The translations under genes and the position numbers were made by a program. DNA of 18,526 nucleotides from CAYUWG01 sp964448285 (lineage in GTDB: Bacteria; Bacteroidota; Ignavibacteria; SZUA-365), in assembly GCA_964448285.1 (NCBI GenBank), contig CAYUWG010000071.1, positions 1 to 18,526 of the forward strand. Reading direction: 5' to 3'. The notes beneath the pieces were generated by a model that worked only from the letters and a program-made list of their open reading frames with translations, made no database searches and was not told the DNA's origin. Of the stretch, positions 1 to 6,579 are shown piece after piece; position 1 is the first letter of the stretch; the number at the start of each line of letters is the position of its first letter.

Positions 1-2
1 GG

Positions 3-275
3 GACGATGGAGGCGCTTACACCCGGACGGGATTGGATACCTCTGAGGTTACGATACTGGACGTCCCCGTTCCGCACGTACGACTGCCCATCTTCCCGGG
101 AAAGAACATCACGGTGATCTCGGAAGTGATCGCGCTGAACTATCTTCTGAAGCATTACGGGTATGATTCCGCGCAGGAATTTTCCAAACGGCTTCAAACC
201 GTTCTCGACCAGAAGGCGGAACTGCGCGATCAATCCGACCGCGCGATCGATTGGTTCGAACACGACTTCGAATGA
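3..275 (+). CDS. hprK: HPr kinase/phosphorylase, C-terminal end (partial)
   Basis: The reading frame is open from the left edge and ends in TGA at 273-275, giving about 90 C-terminal residues. HPr kinase/phosphorylase phosphorylates and dephosphorylates a serine of the phosphocarrier HPr in the cytoplasm and links carbon status to regulation. The fragment matches the conserved tail of the family: a 'VPHVRLPIFPGKNITVI' stretch corresponding to the family's 'VPKVTIPVRPGRNLAVI', followed by 'EVIALNYLLKHYGYDSAQEF', corresponding to the 'EVAAMNFRLKRMGYNAAEEF' region. The P-loop and catalytic Asp lie upstream, outside the window, so activity cannot be judged. A TTG at 33 is an internal Leu codon, not a start. 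The family assignment is confident; which HPr or PTS partners it acts on cannot be seen here. Confidence 0.9.
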   Translation, partial: DDGGAYTRTGLDTSEVTILDVPVPHVRLPIFPGKNITVISEVIALNYLLKHYGYDSAQEFSKRLQTVLDQKAELRDQSDRAIDWFEHDFE

Positions 276-294
276 AAGCGGGAACGGAAACGTG

Positions 295-322
295 AAGCAA
301 AGCTCTTGTCGGTTGCTTTTTT
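295..322 (+). terminator. Possible weak intrinsic terminator after hprK
   Basis: AAGCAA (295-300) can pair with TTGCTT (313-318) across a 12-nt loop. The right arm runs into a T tract (317-322). The stem is only 6 bp and A/T-rich, so this is a weak candidate. Its place about 20 nt after the hprK stop and ahead of a new functional cluster fits termination. Confidence 0.35.
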
Positions 323-394
323 GAGCGCGAATCGGTTTTTTGCTGAGAGTGGTTCTGAAGAACAACTCGTTTACTAAGTCAAGTACATAATACC

Positions 395-400
395 GGAGGT
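395..400 (+). promoter_or_regulatory. Shine-Dalgarno sequence fixing the start of the substrate-binding protein
   Basis: GGAGGT lies 4 nt before the ATG at 405. The longer reading frame beginning with GTG at 399 would put its start inside this site, so ATG 405 is the better start. That start also gives a clean lipoprotein signal peptide. Confidence 0.8.
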
Positions 401-404
401 GCAT

Positions 405-2084
405 ATGGTTCCTCGATTACTTCTTCTCATAGCGATTCCATTGCTGTTGCTGGGTTCATGCGGAAAGAAATCCTCTTCGCTCATGGAATCCGCGGCAATT
501 GTCTCGTTGCGCGGCGACGTCGATGTCTTCAATCCCGTCGTTTCCGGAGAAGCCGTCTCCTCGGAGATCAATGGTTTGATCTATCCGCAGATGTTCAAAT
601 TGACGTTCGATATTGGATTGGGAAAGCTGAAGTATGGTCCCGCTCTTGTGAAGTCCTGGGAGTTTAGCAACGATGGGAAAGACGTGAGGCTCGTGTTGCG
701 TGATGATGTCCGATGGGAAGACGGCATTCTTGTAACGCCGGAAGACGTAAAATTCAGTTATGAACTCTATGGAGACCCGGAGGTCGCAAGCCCACGCAAC
801 AACTACGTCGATGGGATGATTTTTACCGACGGGAAATTCGATGTCGATAAAAGCATAACAATCGTCGATGACTCGACGATGATTTTCCATTTCGCGGAGC
901 CGTATCCCCAGCAACTTTTTCACCTGACGCTATCACCCATACCGCGTCACATCTATCGCAATGCCGACCGGCGTACGTTGAAGTCGAATCCTGCGAACGA
1001 AAAGCCGCTCAGCGCCGGTCCTTTCCGTCTCGATAAATGGGTTCGCCAGCAGGAGGTCGTTCTCGTCAGCAATTCGAAAAGTAATTTGCCTGCCCCCGCA
1101 AAACTTCAACACGTCGTGCTTCGTGTGATCGACGATCCGACAACGAGACTCACGGAATTGAAGAAGGGCACGGTCGATATCATGTGGCCGATTCAGCGTG
1201 ATGACGTCAAGGATATTCAGGAGCAGAATCCCAACATCAAATTGGAAACGCTACCCCCGAGAAACTACGACTACGTCGGATGGGCGAACATCGACTTCGC
1301 TGAATACCGCAAGACGAATGGGAAAACGATCCGACCTCACCGGCTCTTCGGTGATCGGCGGGTTCGTCAGGCGCTGACGTATGCGATCAATCGCAAAGGC
1401 ATCATCGATGCACGACTCGGAGAGACGGGACAGATTGCCATAACGGATTTCTCACCGGTCTTTCGCTGGGCGCTTCGCTCGGATATTCTCCCCTATCCAT
1501 ACAGCCCCGACGAAGCACGCAAACTCCTCGAATCGTCGGGCTGGCGCGATACCGATGGAGACGGTGTCATCGACAAAGGCGGAGTGAAGTTCGAATTCAC
1601 GTTGATGTACAACACCGGAAATGCGCGGCGTGCCTACGCAGCAACGGTGATCCAGGAAAACCTTCGACAGATTGGGATAAGAGTCAATCTCGGGAGTGCG
1701 GAACCGGTCGTGTTTTTTGAGAACCTCGCTGAGAAGAAATACGATGCGTTCCTTGCGGGCTTCAGTGTCGGTCTCGCGATCGATCCTTCCGACCGATGGG
1801 GCGATATTCGCAATCCGTTCAACAATACCGGATTCCAGAATCAGCGCGTGCGTGAGTTGATCACGCTCGGACTCCGTTCGAAAACGGATGAACAGGCAGC
1901 GCGTTTCTGGAAAGACATTCAGATGATTCTCCATCAGGAGCAGCCGTGCACGTTCCTCTACTGGATCAAGGACATCGTTGGCTACAACCGAAGATTGCGC
2001 AACACGAACATCACCATCCTCGGCGTGTTGGATAACATGCATCAATGGACGATTGCGGATGCGAAATCCCAAGCAACCTTTTAA
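405..2084 (+). CDS. Oligopeptide-type ABC transporter substrate-binding lipoprotein (SBP_bac_5)
   Basis: This is a 559-residue extracytoplasmic solute-binding protein of family 5 (OppA/DppA/NikA type), which delivers peptides or similar solutes to a membrane permease pair. The N-terminus is a lipoprotein signal: 'MVPR', a Leu/Ile-rich core, then the lipobox LGSC with Cys19 as the lipidation site. The mature part shows family features: 'YGPALVKSWEFSNDGKDVRL' early on (residues 77-96), 'RDDVRWEDG' (99-107) with 'TPEDVKFSYELY' (111-122), 'PLSAGPFRLDKW' (201-212), 'RRVRQALTYAINRKGII' (318-334) and 'SPDEARKLLESSGW' (367-380). A DxDxDG acidic loop, typical of many members, follows at about 382-390. 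The two permease genes follow directly, so the three genes form one import system. Substrate specificity (peptide, nickel, sugar) cannot be told from sequence alone. Confidence 0.93.
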   Translation: MVPRLLLLIAIPLLLLGSCGKKSSSLMESAAIVSLRGDVDVFNPVVSGEAVSSEINGLIYPQMFKLTFDIGLGKLKYGPALVKSWEFSNDGKDVRLVLRDDVRWEDGILVTPEDVKFSYELYGDPEVASPRNNYVDGMIFTDGKFDVDKSITIVDDSTMIFHFAEPYPQQLFHLTLSPIPRHIYRNADRRTLKSNPANEKPLSAGPFRLDKWVRQQEVVLVSNSKSNLPAPAKLQHVVLRVIDDPTTRLTELKKGTVDIMWPIQRDDVKDIQEQNPNIKLETLPPRNYDYVGWANIDFAEYRKTNGKTIRPHRLFGDRRVRQALTYAINRKGIIDARLGETGQIAITDFSPVFRWALRSDILPYPYSPDEARKLLESSGWRDTDGDGVIDKGGVKFEFTLMYNTGNARRAYAATVIQENLRQIGIRVNLGSAEPVVFFENLAEKKYDAFLAGFSVGLAIDPSDRWGDIRNPFNNTGFQNQRVRELITLGLRSKTDEQAARFWKDIQMILHQEQPCTFLYWIKDIVGYNRRLRNTNITILGVLDNMHQWTIADAKSQATF

Positions 2085-2105
2085 GGGCTGCGAGGCCCGT
2101 CCATC

Positions 2106-3068
2106 GTGCTGGCGTACCTGCTGAAACGCGTCCTGTACGCCATCCCGCTCCTTTTCGGGCTGCTGACGGTTACCTTCTTCATTATCCATCTTGCACCGGG
2201 CGATCCAACGGCCGTGTACATCCAATCCAGTGTTGACCCGCAGTATGCGGCGAACTTGCGGCATTCGCTGGGTCTCGACGAACCATTGCCGGTTCGGTAT
2301 GTCAAGTGGGTCAGCAGCATGTTGCAAGGGGACTTCGGCATCTCGTTCAGTAAACACGCGCCGGTCCTGCGCATCCTCGCGGAGACCCTGCCCAATACAT
2401 TGCTGCTCGCGGGTTTTGCGCTGCTGTTCAATTTCTTCATCGGCATCGTCATCGGCATCGTTACCGCGCTCAAGCGCAGGACGCGCCTCGATCACACCGT
2501 GAACATCATTTCCCTTTTCCTGTACTCGATGCCCGAGTTCTGGTTGGGGTTGATGCTGATCCTCTGGTTCTCGCTTGCGATTCCGCTGTTCCCAGCTTCC
2601 GGTATGCACTCTCCGTTAGCGCAATACCTCCCGCCTCTCGACTACGCACTCGACGTGCTTCATCATCTCGTTCTTCCGGTCGCGGTTCTTGGCATTGCCT
2701 CGGCGGCGGCAACTGCGCGCTATATGCGAGGGAGTTTACTGGAAGTGATCCACCAGGACTACATCCGAACTGCTCGCGCGAAAGGGTTGTCGGAAGTCGT
2801 CGTGATCGGCAAGCATGCGCTGCGCAACGCGCTCCTTCCGATCATTACGGTATTCGGTCTGTCGTTCCCGTTTCTCCTCGGCGGCGCTGTGATCGTGGAA
2901 ACCGTATTTGCATGGCCCGGGATGGGAAAGCTGACTGTTGAAGCGATCTTCAGTCGCGATTATCCACTCATCATTGCGAGTACGCTCGTCTCAGGAGTGA
3001 TGGTGATCGTTGGGAATCTCATCGCCGATATCCTTTATGCGGTAGTCGATCCGCGTATTCGGTACTGA
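2106..3068 (+). CDS. ABC transporter permease, OppB/DppB type
   Basis: This 320-residue inner-membrane permease is of usual length for the family and would form half of the import channel. It opens with the hallmark 'LLKRVLYAIPLLFGLLTVTF' segment (TM1) and 'HLAPGDPT' (residues 28-35), and has six likely membrane spans. The cytoplasmic EAA coupling loop, where the ATPase docks, is seen around 211-245 ('DYIRTARAKGLSE', then 'HALRNALLPI'). 'ETVFAWPGMGKL' (265-276) and the terminal 'DPRIRY' are also typical. The start codon is GTG at 2106, with a GAGG 10 nt upstream (2092-2095). It begins 21 nt after the substrate-binding protein gene and ends 5 nt before the second permease, so co-transcription is very likely. 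Confidence 0.93.
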   Translation: MLAYLLKRVLYAIPLLFGLLTVTFFIIHLAPGDPTAVYIQSSVDPQYAANLRHSLGLDEPLPVRYVKWVSSMLQGDFGISFSKHAPVLRILAETLPNTLLLAGFALLFNFFIGIVIGIVTALKRRTRLDHTVNIISLFLYSMPEFWLGLMLILWFSLAIPLFPASGMHSPLAQYLPPLDYALDVLHHLVLPVAVLGIASAAATARYMRGSLLEVIHQDYIRTARAKGLSEVVVIGKHALRNALLPIITVFGLSFPFLLGGAVIVETVFAWPGMGKLTVEAIFSRDYPLIIASTLVSGVMVIVGNLIADILYAVVDPRIRY

Positions 3069-3073
3069 TCCGT

Positions 3074-4525
3074 ATGAGGATATTCCTTCGCACACATCTG
3101 CCCGGGTACGATGATATCCGCAAAGGGAACGTCGGGACCGGCTCGGTGCAGTTTATTTCTTTCGCAACGCTGCTCGGTTTGCTGTTGTCCTTTCACGGCA
3201 CCGTATCGATCAGTCTGGAGTCGTTGCTCCTTCATGCATGGCTCACCGTTGCCGCTTTCGATCATCTTGCCCGCATCTTTCAACCGGAAGTGATTCAGTT
3301 TTGGGTGGCATCGATTGTCGTAACGATCGGGCCGATTCTTCTCTGGCGCTTTACGTACAAGAAGGCACGCAGACCGGCACGAACGAGTGAACATGAGTTG
3401 AGCGAGTGGTCGATCGCGTGGCGGCGCTTCAAGAAGCAAAAGATTGCAGTCGCGGCTCTGGTGACGGTGGGAATCATGTATGCGATTCTCCTCGTGACGC
3501 CGTTCGTCGCACCCTATCATCCAAATGCCTTTCAGGACGGAATGGTCACACACCTTCAACCGCCGCTGTCCAGAATTCTCGTGCTTCACCTGAAAGAACC
3601 AAGGCAGAAGGCTCTCGAAATCCCAATGCGACTTCGAGGGGAACCCCATGCGCGTTCCATAAACAGGATTCTGGCAATCAACACCCGCCTCCTCGACCCC
3701 GGAATCTCATGCAGGTTGTTCGTGGATGCGTTCCATATCGAAGGGGCGGTTGTCGTTGCGACGCAGGCGAAGGAGTTTCTGACGGTGCCGATCTCGCAGC
3801 TCGTGGACGCAGACCCGGCGCATTTCGCTACGCATCAGTTCCATTTACTCGGTACCGACAGTTACGGACGGGATCTATTGAGCCGCATCATTTATGGTTC
3901 TCGCGTATCACTGACACTCGGCTTGCTCGCCGTTCTGCTTTCGGTCGGTATGGGTTCGTTCATCGGATTGTGTGCGGGGTACTTCGGGAAGTTCATCGAC
4001 ACGTTGTCGATGCGCACGGTGGACGTGCTGCTTGCGTTCCCGTCGCTGTTTCTCATTCTCATTACGATTGCAATCTTCGAACACATTCCCGTTCCGCGCA
4101 TACTTCTCGTCGTGCTCGTGTTGGCGTTGACCACGTGGATGGGCGTCGCACGCCTCGTTCGAGGTGAAGTGCTCTCGCTCAAGGAACGGGAGTTCGTCAT
4201 TGCAGGGAAAGCGATGGGTCTTGGTCACATGAGAATCCTCATGCGGCATATTCTCCCAAACACTCTCACGCCCATTATCGTGAACGCCACCTTGCGCATC
4301 GGAGGCATCATCCTCGTAGAAGCCGCGCTGAGCTACTTGAATTTAGGAGTTCAACAACCGACCGCGAGTTGGGGGAACATCATTTTCGAAGGAAAGGACT
4401 ATCTCAGCACGGCCTGGTGGATATCCACCTTTCCGGGGCTTGCCATCGTGCTTACCGTCGTCTGTTTCAATCTTGTGGGAGACGGATTGCGCGATGCGTT
4501 CGACCCCATGCTCAAGGATTCATAA
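3074..4525 (+). CDS. ABC transporter permease, OppC/DppC type, with N-terminal extension and large insert
   Basis: The C-terminal half is a standard OppC/DppC permease, partner of the OppB-type gene 5 nt upstream. 'HLLGTDSYGRDLLSRIIYGS' (residues 257-276), the EAA loop with 'EREFVIAGKAMGLG' (371-384) and 'HILPNTLTP' (392-400), and 'EAALSYLNLGVQQP' (416-429) are diagnostic. At 483 residues it is far longer than the usual 280-320. Two regions account for this. Residues 1-100 carry about three extra hydrophobic segments (near 25-42, 50-66 and 75-95). About 100 residues (roughly 155-255) lie between the OppC_N transmembrane segment (123-145, ending 'VAPYHP') and the 'LLGTD' motif, where typical members have a short loop. 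That insert should face the periplasm. The ATG at 3074 has no clear Shine-Dalgarno, consistent with coupling to the upstream gene. A start inside the extension (for example near the OppC_N region) cannot be ruled out, but the frame is open throughout. Confidence 0.9.
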   Translation: MRIFLRTHLPGYDDIRKGNVGTGSVQFISFATLLGLLLSFHGTVSISLESLLLHAWLTVAAFDHLARIFQPEVIQFWVASIVVTIGPILLWRFTYKKARRPARTSEHELSEWSIAWRRFKKQKIAVAALVTVGIMYAILLVTPFVAPYHPNAFQDGMVTHLQPPLSRILVLHLKEPRQKALEIPMRLRGEPHARSINRILAINTRLLDPGISCRLFVDAFHIEGAVVVATQAKEFLTVPISQLVDADPAHFATHQFHLLGTDSYGRDLLSRIIYGSRVSLTLGLLAVLLSVGMGSFIGLCAGYFGKFIDTLSMRTVDVLLAFPSLFLILITIAIFEHIPVPRILLVVLVLALTTWMGVARLVRGEVLSLKEREFVIAGKAMGLGHMRILMRHILPNTLTPIIVNATLRIGGIILVEAALSYLNLGVQQPTASWGNIIFEGKDYLSTAWWISTFPGLAIVLTVVCFNLVGDGLRDAFDPMLKDS

Positions 4526-4539
4526 ACCGGAGAACTGTA

Positions 4540-4767
4540 ATGCGAAATCTGGAACAACGCGATCTCATCAATGACCTTCGTGAACACGAAGCGAAAATGT
4601 CGCGGGCGGAACTCGAAGATTTCGAGATGTTCAAGAAACGACACAAAGACGATGAAGACCTGGACGAAATGTCGATGAAGAGACTCAAGCAGATTCATGC
4701 GAAGTACGTTCGTTCCGAGCGTCCGACATCCAATCCGCTCGACTCGCTATTCCGTCCGCAAAGCTGA
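4540..4767 (+). CDS. Small highly charged hypothetical protein (75 aa)
   Basis: I do not recognise a family. The frame extends upstream into the permease gene, but the ATG at 4540 has a GGAG (4529-4532) 7 nt before it and starts 14 nt after the permease stop, so it is chosen. The product has 75 residues with no signal peptide or membrane segment. It is rich in Glu, Asp, Lys and Arg, especially over residues 1-60 ('EHEAKMSRAELEDFEMFKKR'), and has few helix breakers there, so a helical or coiled-coil cytoplasmic protein is likely. The tail (61-75) contains Pro and Ser and looks disordered. The position suggests co-transcription with the importer; a functional link is only inference. Confidence 0.7.
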   Translation: MRNLEQRDLINDLREHEAKMSRAELEDFEMFKKRHKDDEDLDEMSMKRLKQIHAKYVRSERPTSNPLDSLFRPQS

Positions 4768-4859
4768 TAAACCTCTTTTTCCCTCCATTTCGATTTCACT
4801 AAGTTGACTTCGCACATTCCCCGTGTGCATTCCACACCTCATCATCACTGTCTGATTGA

Positions 4860-5756
4860 ATGAAAGATCACCGGCGCAATGAAATAAAAGTAGGACTGAC
4901 AGTTCTTTTCGGTCTCTTGTTGCTGTTGTTCGGAGTTGCTTCGTTCAAGAACTGGACCCTCGGCACCTCGGACTATCAGTTGACGATACGCTTTCCAACC
5001 TCCGCCGGCTTGCAGATGGGAGATGAGGTCAGCGTGAACGGTGTGCGCGCCGGTCGCGTCGAATCGGTCATGTTGGACAGAAACACCGTGCTCGTCCGTG
5101 CCCGCATCCAAACGGAATATCCATTGCGCCAGGATGCGACGGCGCGCATTCAAATGCTCGAACTGATGGGCGGAAAAAAAATCGAATTGCAACAAGGCAC
5201 CAGTGAAGCTCCGTTCGATCTCAACATGGTCATGAACGGCAGCGTGGATCCGGATATTGCCGGAGCGCTCGGAATGGTCGGGAATTTCGAAGGAGACGTC
5301 AAACGCATCAGCGGTAAGACGACGGAATTACTCGACAACGTCAACAACGTTGTTGGAGACCGGGAGTTCATCACTTCACTGAAAGAAGCAGTCGAAAACC
5401 TCCGCGTGATCTCATCGGATGTTCGCCAACTCGTCTCAGCGAACAGAAGCAACGCGAACACCATTGCGGACAACGTCGTGAAACTCACCAACCGCGTCGA
5501 TACGCTTCTGACGGAAACGCGGCCGTTTATCAACAGTGCTCTCCGTAAAAGCGACCACGCCATTACGAGCGCCGACAGTCTCATGAGCGAAGTCCATTCT
5601 TTAGTCACGGAGATTCGCGAGAGCAAAGGACTCGTCTCGCGTCTCTTACACGATCAAGCACTCAGCAGAAGGCTCGATACGATGCTCACGCGCGTCGATA
5701 GTCTCACGAGCATCATCATCAACGGAGAGTTCGTCACCCGAGTCAAGCTTTGGTAA
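4860..5756 (+). CDS. MCE/MlaD-family protein
   Basis: A 298-residue protein of the mammalian-cell-entry (MCE) family. These proteins form hexameric rings that carry phospholipids or other lipids between inner and outer membranes. Residues 9-29 are one N-terminal membrane anchor ('VGLTVLFGLLLLLFG'). The MCE domain follows at about 38-115, with 'SAGLQMGDEVSVNGVRAGRV' (48-67) and 'LELMGGKKIELQQG' (100-113), both typical. The rest (about 140-290) is predicted amphipathic helix rich in Asn, Ser and Thr, ending with a 'GLVSRLLHDQALSRRLDTML' segment as in many single-MCE proteins. The ATG at 4860 has no obvious Shine-Dalgarno. The usual partners (MlaE permease, MlaF ATPase) are not adjacent. A Gram-negative envelope is implied. 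Confidence 0.9.
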   Translation: MKDHRRNEIKVGLTVLFGLLLLLFGVASFKNWTLGTSDYQLTIRFPTSAGLQMGDEVSVNGVRAGRVESVMLDRNTVLVRARIQTEYPLRQDATARIQMLELMGGKKIELQQGTSEAPFDLNMVMNGSVDPDIAGALGMVGNFEGDVKRISGKTTELLDNVNNVVGDREFITSLKEAVENLRVISSDVRQLVSANRSNANTIADNVVKLTNRVDTLLTETRPFINSALRKSDHAITSADSLMSEVHSLVTEIRESKGLVSRLLHDQALSRRLDTMLTRVDSLTSIIINGEFVTRVKLW

Positions 5757-5760
5757 CGTC

Positions 5761-6537
5761 ATGATGGAGTATCAGCACATCCTCGTTCACACGGAAGAGC
5801 ACGTCGGCGTTATACAACTGAACCGCCCCGACGTGCTCAATGCGCTCAACCTTCGGCTGATGGACGAGCTTGTCGATGCAGTCCAGGCATTCGATTCGGA
5901 TGATGCCGTCCGCGTCCTCGTCATCCATGGAAACGAGAAAGCCTTCGCGGCAGGCGCGGATATCAAGGAGATGGCTGACGCAACGGCAATGGAGATGCTC
6001 GTGCGTGACCAGTTCACGAAGTGGGATAAGATCCGTAAAGCGAAAAAACCGATCATCGCCGCAGTCTGCGGATTCGCGCTCGGCGGCGGATGCGAGCTTG
6101 CGATGATCTGCGATATCATCGTAGCGTCGGAAACCGCGCAGTTCGGACAGCCGGAAATCAACATCGGAGTCATGCCCGGAGCAGGCGGAACGCAACGTCT
6201 CACGCGCGCCGTCGGCAAGGCGAAAGCCATGGAGATGGTACTGACGGGCAAATTCATCTCAGCCCGTGAGGCGAAAGAATACGGACTCGCGCTGAAAGTG
6301 GTCCCCGTCGAAGTGTATCTCAACGAAGCGTTCGCGCTTGCGCGGGAGATTGCTTCACGCCCGCCCGTTGCCGTGCGACTCGCGAAGGAAGCCGTCCTCA
6401 AATCGTTCGACACGACCATCGAAGTCGGACTGGAATTCGAACGCAAGAATTTCTATCTCCTTTTCGCATCGGAAGACGCGAAAGAAGGGATGACCGCGTT
6501 CGTCGAAAAAAGAAAACCAAACTGGAAGGGGAAGTGA
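5761..6537 (+). CDS. Enoyl-CoA hydratase (crotonase family)
   Basis: A 258-residue crotonase-fold enzyme of normal length that hydrates 2-enoyl-CoA to 3-hydroxyacyl-CoA in fatty-acid or butyryl-CoA metabolism. Both catalytic acids of true hydratases are present: Glu112 in 'GFALGGGCELA' and Glu132 in 'FGQPEINIGVMPGAGG'. The oxyanion-hole segment 'AFAAGADIKEM' is at 61-71, and the substrate/hexamer region 'AGGTQRLTRAVGKAKAMEM' is typical. The start is ATG 5761 (a second ATG follows at 5764). The gene begins 4 nt after the MCE gene, so the two are very likely co-transcribed, although their roles have no obvious link. It could serve with the thiolase and dehydrogenases at the right end of the window. 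Exact chain length or substrate cannot be read. Confidence 0.93.
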   Translation: MMEYQHILVHTEEHVGVIQLNRPDVLNALNLRLMDELVDAVQAFDSDDAVRVLVIHGNEKAFAAGADIKEMADATAMEMLVRDQFTKWDKIRKAKKPIIAAVCGFALGGGCELAMICDIIVASETAQFGQPEINIGVMPGAGGTQRLTRAVGKAKAMEMVLTGKFISAREAKEYGLALKVVPVEVYLNEAFALAREIASRPPVAVRLAKEAVLKSFDTTIEVGLEFERKNFYLLFASEDAKEGMTAFVEKRKPNWKGK

Positions 6538-6566
6538 GATTCCCCGTTTAATCGTCACTCATTGTC

Positions 6567-6572
6567 AGAGGT
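6567..6572 (+). promoter_or_regulatory. Shine-Dalgarno sequence fixing the start of the P5C dehydrogenase
   Basis: AGAGGT lies 7 nt before ATG 6580. The longer frame from TTG 6562 would place its start upstream of this site, so ATG 6580 is preferred. Confidence 0.75.
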
Positions 6573-6579
6573 AGTTAGA

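Noticed and set aside
386..391. CATAAT as a -10 box for the importer cluster
   Set aside because: Transcription would start at or within the Shine-Dalgarno site at 395-400, leaving no usable ribosome-binding site, and no -35 box fits.
399..404. GTG start for the binding protein two codons upstream
   Set aside because: It lies inside the GGAGGT ribosome-binding site; ATG 405 has correct spacing.
1452..2609. Long minus-strand open frame of 385 codons opposite the binding protein and permease genes
   Set aside because: It spans two well-supported plus-strand genes, is rich in Arg, Gln and Glu without any motif, and is typical of an antisense shadow in this codon usage.
5787..6446. Minus-strand open frame of 219 codons opposite the enoyl-CoA hydratase
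   Set aside because: The plus strand encodes a complete enzyme with both catalytic Glu residues; the antisense product is Ser/Ala-rich and of low complexity.
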